From: Pseudomonas sp. GCEP-101
GTDB lineage: Bacteria; Pseudomonadota; Gammaproteobacteria; Pseudomonadales; Pseudomonadaceae
DNA: 64,000 nucleotides
Assembly (NCBI RefSeq): GCF_025133575.1
Contig: NZ_CP104011.1
Coordinates: 2,046,001-2,110,000 of the forward strand
Direction: 5' to 3'
Shown piece after piece: positions 30,375 through 40,266 of this stretch (position 1 is the stretch's first letter; each line of letters begins with the position of its first letter). Under the pieces are notes generated by a model. That model was given only the letters and a program-made list of their open reading frames with translations, searched no databases and was not told the DNA's origin. Made by a program: the position numbers and the translations under genes.

Positions 30375-30393
30375 GTGAATGATAATAATTATC
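30375..30393. promoter_or_regulatory. Fur box of tonB1
   Basis: GTGAATGATAATAATTATC agrees with the 19-bp Fur consensus at 16 positions. It lies 40 bp before the tonB1 ATG, so repression by iron is expected. Confidence 0.88.
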
Positions 30394-30433
30394 AGAAGAT
30401 ATTGCTTCGTGAACTCTTCCCGCAGGCTTTCTC

Positions 30434-31456
30434 ATGTCGTTACCCCAACCGCGCAAAGCGGCGGACGCAGGTCCTGCCGTGGACGCTGAGGATCCGCTGT
30501 TCACGTCCGCCTCGGCGGATGACGGCGCCCATTTGCCCAGCGTGAACGCCCAGCGCGCCAATGAGGCCACCCTGCGACTGGTCAGCTGCGCGGGGCCCCG
30601 CCGCGACGAGGAAGTGGTTCCCGAAGAGGTCCTGATCCCTTACGCCGCGCCGGTCGAAGGCGTGGACGACGGCGAGCAGCCGCCGCCTTCCGGTGGCTGG
30701 TGGAAGTCCTCGGGCCTGGCGATTGCCCTGCACGTGGCCATCGTCGCCGCGCTGGTCTGGGTGATGCCCACGCCCGCCGAGCTGAATCTGGGGGCGGGCG
30801 AGATGCCCAAGGCCATGCAGGTCAGCGTGGTCACCCTGCCGCCCAAGCCCGAGGTGCAGCAACCGCCGGCCGCTGCGCCGACGCCACCACCGCCGGAGCC
30901 GGAGCCGCCCAAACCCGTCGAGCCGCCCAAGCCGGTGGAAAAGCCCAAGCCCAAACCCAAGCCGGTCGAGAAGGCCGTGCCTAAGGTTTCGCCCAAGCCC
31001 AAGCCGAAACCCAAGCCCGAGCCGGACCCGGCACCCGCCGAGGAGGCCGCCGCGCCGCCGACCCCGGCCGCACCGCCGCCGCCCGCCGCGCCGACCGTCG
31101 GTCAGTTCACCCAGGGCGCCCAGGCCGCGCCCACCGGTTCGCAAGGCCCCGCCGGCCTGCCCACCGGCAGCCTGAACGACAGCGACATCAAGCCGCTGCG
31201 CATGGACCCGCCGGTCTACCCGCGCATGGCGCTCAACCGTGGCATCGAGGGCCGGGTGAAGGTGCTGTTCACCATCACCAGCGACGGCCGCATCGCCGAC
31301 ATCCAGGTGCTGGAATCCACACCGCCGCGGATGTTCGACAACGCCGTGCGCGACGCCATGGACAAGTGGCGCTTCGAGCCGCGCGTCAGCGGCGGCCGGA
31401 TCGTTGCCCGCCAGGCGACCAAGGTGTTCTTCTTCAAGCTCGAAGGGCGTCGCTGA
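30434..31456 (+). CDS. tonB1: TonB1 energy transducer
   Basis: 340 residues. An unusual N-terminal cytoplasmic extension of about 90 residues (known in Pseudomonas TonB1) comes before the membrane anchor (SSGLAIALHVAIVAALVWVM, about 96-115). A periplasmic Pro/Lys/Glu spacer follows (about 130-225), then the C-terminal TonB domain (YPRMALNRGIEGRVKVLF ... WRFEPRVSGG). With ExbB/ExbD it powers siderophore and heme uptake through outer-membrane receptors. A Fur box precedes it, and a terminator follows the stop. No exbBD is adjacent, as in PAO1 (PA5531). Confidence 0.95.
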   Translation: MSLPQPRKAADAGPAVDAEDPLFTSASADDGAHLPSVNAQRANEATLRLVSCAGPRRDEEVVPEEVLIPYAAPVEGVDDGEQPPPSGGWWKSSGLAIALHVAIVAALVWVMPTPAELNLGAGEMPKAMQVSVVTLPPKPEVQQPPAAAPTPPPPEPEPPKPVEPPKPVEKPKPKPKPVEKAVPKVSPKPKPKPKPEPDPAPAEEAAAPPTPAAPPPPAAPTVGQFTQGAQAAPTGSQGPAGLPTGSLNDSDIKPLRMDPPVYPRMALNRGIEGRVKVLFTITSDGRIADIQVLESTPPRMFDNAVRDAMDKWRFEPRVSGGRIVARQATKVFFFKLEGRR

Positions 31457-31479
31457 CGGCCATGCGAGCTCCACGAAAA

Positions 31480-31503
31480 ACGCGCCCCAGGGCGCGTTTT
31501 TGT
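31480..31503 (+). terminator. Intrinsic terminator after tonB1
   Basis: AAAAACGCGCCC-CA-GGGCGCGTTTTT: a GC stem with A and T runs. It could work in both directions. Confidence 0.9.
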
Positions 31504-31521
31504 TTCCGGCGGAATGCTTTC

Positions 31522-31600
31522 GTAGGAGCGAGCTTGCTCGCGAACCGGCCGTGCAGCGGAGTCGCCGAAGAATCCGTTCGCGAGCAAGCTCGCTCCTACA
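31522..31600. repeat. REPIN, GAGCTTGCTCGCGAAC family
   Basis: Two inverted units at 31522-31546 and 31576-31600. The CTA of the right arm (31596-31598) is the TAG stop of the minus-strand gene. Confidence 0.9.
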
Positions 31601-32105
31601 GGTGACTCGTCAGCTCCCGGCGCAGCAGCTCCAGCGCTTCCCGCGCCCCGCCCACGGCGATTTTCGCCGGCACCGCGAGCATCAGGTTCAGCGGCAGGCC
31701 GAAGCTTTCTATCTGGTTGCCGTCGCGATCGCGGCCCGGTTCCTCGCCCAGCCACTCGCACGGCAGGCGCTCGGCACAGCTGCCGCCTTCGTCGATGTAG
31801 CCGAACAGCGGCTTGCCCAGCGCGGCGGCGTAGCCCAGTTCGAAGGCCGTGCCGCTGTCCGGCTCGGCGCCGCGGAAGGGGTTGAGGTTGGCCAGCACGG
31901 CGTCGGCCTGGCGGATCAGCTCGAGGTTGGCCTGGTAGATCCAGCGCGCCTGCGCCGCCGGCTCGAGGATGCCCACGGGCACCGAATGGTCCAGCGGGTA
32001 CAGCCCCTGCACGCCGAACTCGGCGCACAGGGCCTTGAGCCGCTCGCCCTGCTCGAAGGCATCGGGGCGGAACACGTCGGGGCCGGCGAGGTACAGCTTG
32101 AGCAT
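31596..32105 (-). CDS. Nucleoside 2-deoxyribosyltransferase family protein
   Basis: 169 residues from ATG 32105 (MLKLYLAGPDVFRPDAFEQG). It has the family pattern: YLAGPDVF, then ADAVLANLNPFRGAEPDSGTAFELGYAAALGKP, where the Glu after GTAF is the expected catalytic residue. Such enzymes cleave or exchange bases of (deoxy)nucleosides. The substrate is unknown. It lies 2 bp downstream of the antiporter gene and is probably cotranscribed. The stop codon TAG comes from the REPIN right arm. Confidence 0.87.
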   Translation of the reverse strand: MLKLYLAGPDVFRPDAFEQGERLKALCAEFGVQGLYPLDHSVPVGILEPAAQARWIYQANLELIRQADAVLANLNPFRGAEPDSGTAFELGYAAALGKPLFGYIDEGGSCAERLPCEWLGEEPGRDRDGNQIESFGLPLNLMLAVPAKIAVGGAREALELLRRELTSHL

Positions 32106-32107
32106 GG

Positions 32108-33229
32108 TCAGAGTCCCATGAACGACAGCATCAGGAAGGTGGCGAACAGCACGAAGTGGGTCATGCCCTCGATGGCGTTGGTCTTGCCGTCGTGCAGGTT
32201 GTAGCCGGCGACCATCAGGGTGATGAACATCATGCCGGTCTGCAGCGGGGTCATCGCCATCTGGATCGGCTGGCCCTTGAACAGCGCCAGCGCCTCGATC
32301 ACCGGCACGGTGAGGATCACCGTGGACAGCGACGCGCCCAGGGCGATGTTGACCACCGGCTGCATGCGGTTGGCCATGGCCGCGCGCAGGGCGGTGAGGA
32401 TCTCCGGGCTGGCAGAGATCGCCGCCACCAGCAGCGCCGGCACGATGGGCGGCACGCCGCTGCCTTCCAGGCCGACGTCCAGCGCCTTGGACATCACCTC
32501 GGCCAGGGCGCCGATCAGCACCACACCGACCACCAGCAGGCCCATGGACTGCTTGCTGTTGCCCGCCGCCTCGTGGCCTTCGGCGTGCTCGCCGTGGCCC
32601 GCGTAGTTGTAGCTGAAGAAGTAGCTGTGCTGGCCGGTCTGCATGCGCAGGAACAGCGCGTAGAGCATGACCATGCAGCCGATGGTGAAGAAGGAGTAGA
32701 GCTTCCACTGCTCGGCCGGGATCAGCTCCGGCACCACCATGGAGATGCCCACGGCGGTGAGGATCATGGTTACGTAGGTCTTGCCGGAGTCGTCGTTGTA
32801 CGACTGCTCGCCGTGCTTGAGGCCGCCCAGCAGCGCCGCCAGGCCGAGGATGCCGTTCATGTCGAGCATCACCGCGGCGTAGATGGTGTCGCGCGCCAGG
32901 GTCGGGGAATGGTTGTGGCCCATCATGATCGCCAGGATCACCACCTCCACCAGCACCGCCGCCAGGGTCAGGATCATCGTGCCGTAGGGCTCGCCGACCT
33001 TTTCCGCGAGGACCTCGGCGTGGTGCGCCACGCGCAGCGAGACGCCGATGATCACCGCCAGCAGGGCGGTGGCGGTGATCCCCGCGAGCAGTTTGCCGCC
33101 ACCGAGCAGGCTGTGCTCCAGCGGATAGACCGCGACGGCCACCAGCAGGGCGAGGAGGAGGAATTTTTCGTCTTTGAGCGCGCGCAGCATCGAGGGGATG
33201 TCCATTCCGTAAGTGAGCGAGTGCGCCAT
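32108..33229 (-). CDS. Ca2+/H+ (CaCA family, ChaA-like) antiporter
   Basis: 373 residues from ATG 33229 (MAHSLTYG); ATG 33205 (MDIPSMLR) is equally possible. It has about 11 membrane helices with the two CaCA repeats: VGEPYGTMILTLAAVLVEV and SASPEILTALRAAMANRMQP, the glutamate-bearing ion sites. A His/Glu-rich cytoplasmic loop (GHGEHAEGHEA) separates the halves. It is expected to export Ca2+ or Na+ in exchange for protons at alkaline pH. It is annotated as a cation/proton antiporter in relatives. Confidence 0.9.
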   Translation of the reverse strand: MAHSLTYGMDIPSMLRALKDEKFLLLALLVAVAVYPLEHSLLGGGKLLAGITATALLAVIIGVSLRVAHHAEVLAEKVGEPYGTMILTLAAVLVEVVILAIMMGHNHSPTLARDTIYAAVMLDMNGILGLAALLGGLKHGEQSYNDDSGKTYVTMILTAVGISMVVPELIPAEQWKLYSFFTIGCMVMLYALFLRMQTGQHSYFFSYNYAGHGEHAEGHEAAGNSKQSMGLLVVGVVLIGALAEVMSKALDVGLEGSGVPPIVPALLVAAISASPEILTALRAAMANRMQPVVNIALGASLSTVILTVPVIEALALFKGQPIQMAMTPLQTGMMFITLMVAGYNLHDGKTNAIEGMTHFVLFATFLMLSFMGL

Positions 33230-33358
33230 CTTAGGCAATGCCCGAAGGCGGCACCAGCCGCCGCCGGGCGACAACGGGCCGCGGCGCGCAGCCCGTCATC
33301 GGCAACTTCGACAGCATCCCCGCCGGGCCGTGCGATAATGGGCCGATCGCCTGAATAA

Positions 33359-34321
<963 letters not shown>

Positions 34322-34345
34322 TGAGGTCCGGCGTCGGCCTGTAAC

Positions 34346-34499
34346 ACCCTCTCCCCAGCCCTCGCTGCGCGCCCCGCTCCGAAGGGAGAGGGGACTGTTC
34401 AGAGTGCTCTGACAGTTCCGAGCTCTGCGGTGAGTATCGTTGTTCCCCTTCATGCCATACGGCCCCCTCTCCCTTCAGGGAGAGGGTCGGGGAGAGGGC
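34346..34499. repeat. Inverted CCCTCTCCC-type repeat
   Basis: CACCCTCTCCCCAGCCCTCG at 34346 is answered by GAGAGGGTCGGGGAGAGGGC ending at 34499. It is of the same family as 953-1068 and 44538-44677. It fills most of the 307-bp gap before the SDR gene, where I see no other feature. Confidence 0.82.
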
Positions 34500-34628
34500 A
34501 TCGCCCAGCGCCAGATTCCGAACTGGAAACCCCGTCCCGATCCGTCCCCTCATCTGGCGTGCGCGACCTTTCGCGCAACCCCTGCTACCCCTATAAGGAC
34601 GCCTCTCCCACCGTCACGAGGTAGCAGC

Positions 34629-35309
34629 ATGAACAGAATCGTCGCCATCACCGGCGGTTTCGGCCATCTGGGCAGCGTGGTCGGCCAGGCATTCGCCGAG
34701 GCCGGCTGGCGGGTCGCCCTGCTCGACCGCGCCGTCGGCCCGCGTTATCCACAGGCTGGCGCGCTGTGCCTGGGCGGCATCGACCTCACCGACCCGGCCG
34801 CCGCCCGCGCGGCGCTGGAGCAGGTCAACGCGCATTACGGCGGGCTGGATGCGCTGATCAACGTCGCCGGCGGCTTCCACTGGGAAACCCTCGGCGACGG
34901 CGACATCGACACCTGGGACCTGATGTACCGCATCAACCTGCGCACCGCCGTGGTTTCCAGCCAGGCCGCGCTGGCGCACCTGAAGGCCCGTGGGCGCGGG
35001 CGCATCCTCAACATCGCCGCCGCCGCAGCCACCCGCGCGGCGTTCGGCATGGGCGCCTACGCGGCGTCCAAGGCCGGCGTCATGCGCCTGACCGAGGCGC
35101 TGGCGGAAGAACTCAAGGACGCGCGCATCACCGTCAATGCGCTGCTGCCCAGCATCATCGACACCCCGCAGAACCGCGCGGACATGCCCGGCGCGGAATT
35201 CGACCGCTGGGTGAAACCGGAGCAACTGGCGGCCACGCTGCTGTTCCTCGCCTCGGACAGCGCGGCGGCGATCACCGGGGCCTGCATCCCGGTCACCGGG
35301 CGGGTCTGA
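34629..35309 (+). CDS. Short-chain dehydrogenase/reductase
   Basis: 226 residues from ATG 34629. The Rossmann nucleotide motif is TGGFGHLG, then NVAGG (NNAG-like), and the catalytic YxxxK is GAYAASKAG with a Ser-equivalent position replaced by Ala in NIAAAAATRA. The missing serine could mean altered chemistry. Substrate unknown. It is similar in place and size to PA5524. The upstream in-frame extension covers repeat sequence and is rejected. Confidence 0.85.
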   Translation: MNRIVAITGGFGHLGSVVGQAFAEAGWRVALLDRAVGPRYPQAGALCLGGIDLTDPAAARAALEQVNAHYGGLDALINVAGGFHWETLGDGDIDTWDLMYRINLRTAVVSSQAALAHLKARGRGRILNIAAAAATRAAFGMGAYAASKAGVMRLTEALAEELKDARITVNALLPSIIDTPQNRADMPGAEFDRWVKPEQLAATLLFLASDSAAAITGACIPVTGRV

Positions 35310-35388
35310 ACTCACACCCAGGTCTATTGGACGACGGCGGCCTCGGCCCCTATCCTCGCCAGCTGTCTTGCTGTCCGGTTGCCCCGCC

Positions 35389-36324
35389 ATGTCCCACGTC
35401 CTGACCGTCGTCCTGCCGATCTTCGCGCTGATCCTGGTCGGCTGGCTGTGTCGGCGCACTAATCGCCTCGGCCCGCAGGCGGCCTCGGAGATCAACAAGC
35501 TGGTGGTCTGGCTGTGCCTGCCGGCGCTGCTGTTCAAGGTCACCGCCACCGCGACCTGGGCGGAAATCTGGCAGCCGGGCTTCCTCGCCGCCTTCACCGG
35601 CGGGTGCCTGCTGGTGTTCTTCGCCACCCTCGTCTGGCGGCTGGCGCAGGGCCGCGCCTTGCCGGCGGCGAGCATCGACGGCCTCAGCGCGTCCTATGCC
35701 AACACCGGCTACATGGGCATCCCGCTGTGCCTGCTGGTGTTCGGCCAGGACGGCCTGGAGCCGGCGCTGATCGCCTCGCTGCTGGTGGTCTGCGTGCTGT
35801 TCGCCATCGCCGTGGTGTGCATCGAGGTCGGCCTGCAGCAGGAGAAGCACGTGGGCCGCGCCGTGGCCGTGGTGCTCAAGGCGCTGGGCAAGAACCCGCT
35901 GGTGGTGTCGCCGATCATCGGTGGCCTGTGGGCAACGACCGGCGCCGGCCTGCCGACGCCGCTGCTGCACTTCCTCGACATGCTGGCCGCCGCCACCACG
36001 CCGTGCGCGCTGGTGTCGCTGGGCCTGTTCCTGGCGCAGAAGCAGGAGCCGCAGCACGCGCAGGTGGGCGCCTGGCCGCTGGTGGCGATCAAGCTGGTTG
36101 GCCAGCCGCTGCTCACCGGCTTGCTCGCCTACCAGGTGTTCGACCTGCCGCCGCTGTGGGCGGACTCGGCGCTGCTGCTCAGCGCGCTGCCCACCGGCAC
36201 CGGGCCGTTCATGCTCGCCGAGTACTACCAGCGCGAGGCGGCGGTGGTGTCGCGGAGCATCCTGGTGTCGACGCTGGGGTCGCTGGTGACCCTGTCCCTG
36301 TGCCTGCTGTGGATTGCTCGGTAG
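35389..36324 (+). CDS. AEC-family (auxin efflux carrier-like) transporter
   Basis: 311 residues from ATG 35389 (MSHVLTVVLPIFALILVGWL) with about 10 membrane helices. NKLVVWLCLPALLF and SYANTGYMGIPLCLLVFG are typical of the bacterial AEC (MdcF/YwkB) family. Such carriers handle malonate, malate or other small acids. The real substrate is unknown. It lies 79 bp after the SDR gene. Confidence 0.87.
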   Translation: MSHVLTVVLPIFALILVGWLCRRTNRLGPQAASEINKLVVWLCLPALLFKVTATATWAEIWQPGFLAAFTGGCLLVFFATLVWRLAQGRALPAASIDGLSASYANTGYMGIPLCLLVFGQDGLEPALIASLLVVCVLFAIAVVCIEVGLQQEKHVGRAVAVVLKALGKNPLVVSPIIGGLWATTGAGLPTPLLHFLDMLAAATTPCALVSLGLFLAQKQEPQHAQVGAWPLVAIKLVGQPLLTGLLAYQVFDLPPLWADSALLLSALPTGTGPFMLAEYYQREAAVVSRSILVSTLGSLVTLSLCLLWIAR

Positions 36325-36382
36325 GGTCGTCTTTTCTCGGGAAAATCCGCGCCTGGGCTCGCCTCAAGCGCAAGAATCTCTC

Positions 36383-36462
36383 TGTAGGAGCGAGCTTGCT
36401 CGCGAACCGCCCAGCTCCGGAGTCGCCGGGGAGTCCTTTCGCGAGCAAGCTCGCTCCTACAG
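36383..36462. repeat. REPIN, GAGCTTGCTCGCGAAC family
   Basis: TGTAGGAGCGAGCTTGCTCG... at 36383 and inverted GCAAGCTCGCTCCTACA ending at 36462. Confidence 0.9.
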
Positions 36463-36481
36463 AAAAGCCTCCGTGCAGGCA

Positions 36482-36521
36482 TAAAAAAACGGACCAGCCA
36501 TCGCGGGGATGGTGGTCCGTT
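36482..36521 (-). terminator. Intrinsic terminator of the minus-strand amine cluster
   Basis: On the minus strand, AACGGACCACCATC / GATGGCTGGTCCGTT forms a stem followed by T7. It lies 91 bp beyond the permease stop, so it ends the dmm-type operon. Confidence 0.88.
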
Positions 36522-36612
36522 GCGCAAACGCAGGGGTCCGTCACGGGGGAAGATAATGACGGACCAGACGCAGCCCCTCAGGCGTATGGCCCGAATTGCG
36601 TCAACGTTGCGA

Positions 36613-38142
36613 TCAAGCCGGTTCGGTCAGCGCGCCCGGAGCGCGCGCGGGTAGTTGGCGGCCGGAGATCCGGTGGGCGTCGCCCGCCGGTGCGGTGCCC
36701 TTGTCGTAGGGCTTGGCCAGCAGCATGTAGACCAGGCCCGCGCCGAGCACCACGACGGTGGTGAGGATCATCGAGTAGTTCATGTACCAGGGCGCATCCG
36801 GGGTGCGCGGCCAGACCATGTTGGTGATCGCCGCCACGCCGTAGACCAGCGCCGCGACGTTCACCGGCACGCCCCACTTGCCCAGGGTGAACTGCCCGCC
36901 GGGCACCCAACCCCTGGCGCGGGCGATCAGCGAGGCGATGACGATCAGCTGGAACGACACGTAGATGCCGATCGCGGCGAAGCCGACGATGGTGGCCACG
37001 GCGTCGCCCATGAACAGGCCCAGGCAGACGATGGCCGCCGGCATCACGCCCGCCACCACCAGCGCGATGGCCGGCACATGGTTGGCGTTCAGTTTCGACA
37101 GGGCCTTGCTGCCGACGATCATCTCGTCGCGGGCGTAGGCGAACAGCAGGCGGCTGGCGGCGGCCTGCAGGCTCAGTACGCAGGACACGAACGACACCAT
37201 CACCACCGCCATCACCAGCTTGGAGCCCACCGGGCCGAAGGCGTTGGCGAGGATGGTGGTCACCGGGTCGGTGTCTTCGCCATTGATCACGCGCTGGATG
37301 TCCGGCACCGAGAGGATCAGCGCCAGGCACGCGAACATCGCGGCGGCGCCGCCGATGTAGATGGTCATGCGCATGGTCTTGGGGATCATCTTGCCGGGGT
37401 TCGGGGTTTCCTCGGCGACGTCGCCGCAGGCCTCGAAGCCGTAGTACTGGAACAGCCCCGCCAGCGACGCGGCGAGGAAGGCCGGCCAGTAGCTGCCGTC
37501 GATGCGGATGTCGAAGGTGTTGAACAGCACGCTGAAGGGCTGATGACGCTCGAAGATCAGCAGGTAGCCGCCCACCAGCAGCGCACCGCCCAGCTCACAG
37601 ATGAAGCCGAACATGGCGACGCGGGCCAGCAGCTTGGTGCCGGACAGGTTGAGCACGGTGGACAGGGCGATCAGCGCCAGGGCGATGCCGATGGCGGCGT
37701 TGCCGTGCATCTCGAAGCCGAGCATGGCGGCCATGTAGGGGCTGGCGCCCACGGCGATGCCGGCGATGGAGGTGCACAGCGCCCAGGCGTACACCCAGCC
37801 GACCATCCACGCCCAGCGCTTGCCCACCAGGCGGCGCGCCCAGGGATAGACGCCGCCGGAGATGGGGAATTGCGAGACCACTTCGCAGAACACCAGGCAC
37901 ACCAGCATCTGGCCCAGGCCGATCAGCAGGTAGGTCCAGAACATCGGCGGACCGCCCGCGGCGAGGCACAGGCCGAACAGGGTGTAGACGCCGACCACCG
38001 GCGACAGGTAGGTGAAGCCCAGGGAGAAGTTCTCCCACAGGCTCATGCTGCGTTCGAAGTTGGAGCTGTAGCCGAGCGCGGCGAGCTGCTCGGCATCGGA
38101 ATCGGTTACGCCAGCGGCACGCTTGGCAGGGGACCCACTCAT
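36613..38142 (-). CDS. APC-superfamily permease, probable amine/amino-acid uptake
   Basis: 509 residues from ATG 38142, with GAGAGGAAA upstream, and about 12 helices. It starts GYSSNFERSMSLWENFSLGF with a conserved GGVYPWARRL loop. It carries GFEACGDVAEETPNP, a signature of the GABA/amine branch of APC. It is the last gene of a minus-strand set with the N-demethylase subunits, so uptake of a methylated amine is the natural inference; the sequence alone cannot give the substrate. Confidence 0.85.
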   Translation of the reverse strand: MSGSPAKRAAGVTDSDAEQLAALGYSSNFERSMSLWENFSLGFTYLSPVVGVYTLFGLCLAAGGPPMFWTYLLIGLGQMLVCLVFCEVVSQFPISGGVYPWARRLVGKRWAWMVGWVYAWALCTSIAGIAVGASPYMAAMLGFEMHGNAAIGIALALIALSTVLNLSGTKLLARVAMFGFICELGGALLVGGYLLIFERHQPFSVLFNTFDIRIDGSYWPAFLAASLAGLFQYYGFEACGDVAEETPNPGKMIPKTMRMTIYIGGAAAMFACLALILSVPDIQRVINGEDTDPVTTILANAFGPVGSKLVMAVVMVSFVSCVLSLQAAASRLLFAYARDEMIVGSKALSKLNANHVPAIALVVAGVMPAAIVCLGLFMGDAVATIVGFAAIGIYVSFQLIVIASLIARARGWVPGGQFTLGKWGVPVNVAALVYGVAAITNMVWPRTPDAPWYMNYSMILTTVVVLGAGLVYMLLAKPYDKGTAPAGDAHRISGRQLPARAPGALTEPA

Positions 38143-38266
38143 CGTTGTTTCCTCTCGGGGGGTTGATGGGCAGAAGGCAATCGGCCGGCGGGCCTCACGA
38201 CGCCCGCCGGTTCCCTTTTCGGGTTTGTAGTTGTAGGTAGTGCGCGGCTTCGCTCGTTGGGGAGCG

Positions 38267-39283
38267 TTACTGGCCGTCGTCGAACTGCGAGAGCCACTGC
38301 ACCGCTTGCTGGTGGTAGCGGGTGAAGCCCTTGTAGTCGACCAGCTCCTGGTTGAGGGACTTGAGCACGCGGTGCATGCGCTTGGCCCAGGCCGGGTTGG
38401 TGGCAATGTCTTCCAGGCTCAGCAGGTAGGTGCGGATCGGGAACACGATGGCGTTGCTGCGCGGCAGACGGTGCAGCGGTTGCAGCTCGATGCGCAAGTA
38501 GACCTTTTGACCGGCGTCCTCGGCGGTCACCGTGGTGCGGTCCGGCGCCCACTCGGGCAGGGACTCGGCGGACACGTCCAGGCGCGGGTTGACCGTCAGC
38601 GACCAGTTCAGGCGGCGCACCGGGTGGCCGTTGCGCAGGCGCAGGAGGAACTTCAGCGCGCGGTCGAGCATGCCGGTTTCCTTCACCAGCGGCACCGGGC
38701 CGTGGAACTCGTGCCAGGCCATGCCCAGGTTGAAGCGCAGCGAGTAGTCGGCGCGCTGGGTGGCGATGCCCGCACCCCAGTACAGGGTGCCGTCGCGCTC
38801 CTCCTGCAGGACCCAGTCGCCCTGGGCCTGGCGGGTGACGTACTCCATCGGTTCAAAGGGCAGGGTCGACGGATCACCGAAGGTGAAGGTGTCGTCGATG
38901 TCCAGCAGCTTGTTGGTCCAGTGCCAGCGGGTACCGTCCTTCTCCAGGGAGAAGTACTCGGGGTAATCCTTGGCGTAGGACTCCATGATCAGTTCGAGCA
39001 GGTCCCACTGCGCCTCCATCATGTGCGGCGCGGAGACGTAGTGCATGCCCGGGTCCTTCTCCAGGGTGATCGCACGGTCGCGGCACTCGCTGATGTAGTG
39101 CTCGTCGATGTCGAACACCGCGCGGAAGGCGCCGTCGCCCACGCTGACGTGCGGCTCCAGGTTCATCGAGTACATGTACTCGTCGTCCGGGAAGGGCCAG
39201 GGCGCGCGGGCGATGCACTCCGGGCTGTTGGCGTAGGTGTAGTCGTCGCGGTAGGTTTCGTCGGGGCGGAATTGGATGGTCAT
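38267..39283 (-). CDS. Heme-dependent oxidative N-demethylase family protein (DUF3445), catalytic subunit
   Basis: 338 residues from ATG 39283 with GGAGAA upstream. The sequence (FRPDETYRDDYTYANSPECI, VPLVKETGMLDRALKFLLRL, RTYLLSLEDIATNPAWAKRM) is that of the DUF3445/HODM alpha family. Members oxidatively demethylate secondary amines such as dimethylamine. The gene is flanked by a flavin/2Fe-2S reductase and a DmmA-like protein, the other expected subunits. I cannot identify the heme ligand with certainty. Confidence 0.83.
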   Translation of the reverse strand: MTIQFRPDETYRDDYTYANSPECIARAPWPFPDDEYMYSMNLEPHVSVGDGAFRAVFDIDEHYISECRDRAITLEKDPGMHYVSAPHMMEAQWDLLELIMESYAKDYPEYFSLEKDGTRWHWTNKLLDIDDTFTFGDPSTLPFEPMEYVTRQAQGDWVLQEERDGTLYWGAGIATQRADYSLRFNLGMAWHEFHGPVPLVKETGMLDRALKFLLRLRNGHPVRRLNWSLTVNPRLDVSAESLPEWAPDRTTVTAEDAGQKVYLRIELQPLHRLPRSNAIVFPIRTYLLSLEDIATNPAWAKRMHRVLKSLNQELVDYKGFTRYHQQAVQWLSQFDDGQ

Positions 39284-39297
39284 GGTCGTTCTCCGGC

Positions 39298-40266
39298 TCA
39301 GCAGTCGATGACCAGCCGCGAGCACTTGGCACGCGACACGCAGGGCATGATCTTGGTGTTGGCGGCCTTGTCCTCGTCGGACAGCCAGTCGTCGGTGTGG
39401 AGGATTTCTCCGTCCAGCTCCAGCACGTGGGTCTCGCACATGCCGCAGGCGCCGCCGCGGCACAGGTACGGGATCTCGTGGCCGGCGGCCTCGGCGGCTT
39501 CCAGCAGGCTCTGGTCGGGCGACACCGTGAGGGTCGCGCCGCTGCGCGCCAGGGTGACCTGGAACGCCTCGCCGACGCTGCCCTGTTCGAGGAAGCGCTC
39601 GTAGTGGATGTGGCTGTCGGTCCAGCCGTGGGCGTGGGCGGCGTCGATCGTCGCCTGGATCATGCCCTCGGGGCCGCAGACGTAGACGTCGCTGCCCAGC
39701 GGGCGGTCCGCCAGCACGGCGGAAATATCCAGCCGCTCGCCGCGGTCGTCCCGGTACAGGCGCACGGCGTCGCCGTACTCCTGCAGCAATTCTTCACCCA
39801 GGCGCGCATGGGCATCGCCGCGCACCGCCAGGTGCACTTCGAAGGGCGTACCGCGCAGGCGCAGCTCGGCCAGTTGCGAGCACACCGGGGTGATGCCCAC
39901 GCCGCCGGCGATGAACAGGTGCAGGCGGGCGTGCTTGCTCAGGGGGAACAGATTCACCGGGCGGAGGATTTCCAGCTCGTCGCCTTCCTTCACCACGTCG
40001 TGCATGTGCTTCGAACCGCCACGGCCCTCTTCCACGCGACGCACGGCGATCTGGTAGGCGCTGGCGTCGTAGGGCGAGCTCATCAGCGAGTAGGCGTTGC
40101 GGTAGGTGCCGGTGGCGTGGGGCATCAGCACCACGACGTTGCTGCCGCCGGAGAAGGGCGTCAGGTGTGCGCCGTCGGTGGAGGCCAGGGTGAAGCGCTT
40201 GATCTCGGGGGTCATCTGCTCGATGCGGGTGACGCGGACCTTCAGGGTTCCGTTGGACTGGCTCAT
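39298..40266 (-). CDS. FNR-type ferredoxin reductase with C-terminal 2Fe-2S domain (DmmB-like)
   Basis: 322 residues from ATG 40266. It has the flavin-binding RNAYSLMSSPYD, the NAD(P)-binding GGVGITPV, VYVCGPEGM, and a C-terminal plant-type [2Fe-2S] site CRGGACGMC plus a later Cys. This is the layout of vanillate/phthalate oxygenase reductases and of the dimethylamine monooxygenase reductase. It would pass electrons from NAD(P)H to the heme subunit. The start overlaps the preceding gene's stop (ATGA). Confidence 0.88.
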   Translation of the reverse strand: MSQSNGTLKVRVTRIEQMTPEIKRFTLASTDGAHLTPFSGGSNVVVLMPHATGTYRNAYSLMSSPYDASAYQIAVRRVEEGRGGSKHMHDVVKEGDELEILRPVNLFPLSKHARLHLFIAGGVGITPVCSQLAELRLRGTPFEVHLAVRGDAHARLGEELLQEYGDAVRLYRDDRGERLDISAVLADRPLGSDVYVCGPEGMIQATIDAAHAHGWTDSHIHYERFLEQGSVGEAFQVTLARSGATLTVSPDQSLLEAAEAAGHEIPYLCRGGACGMCETHVLELDGEILHTDDWLSDEDKAANTKIMPCVSRAKCSRLVIDC

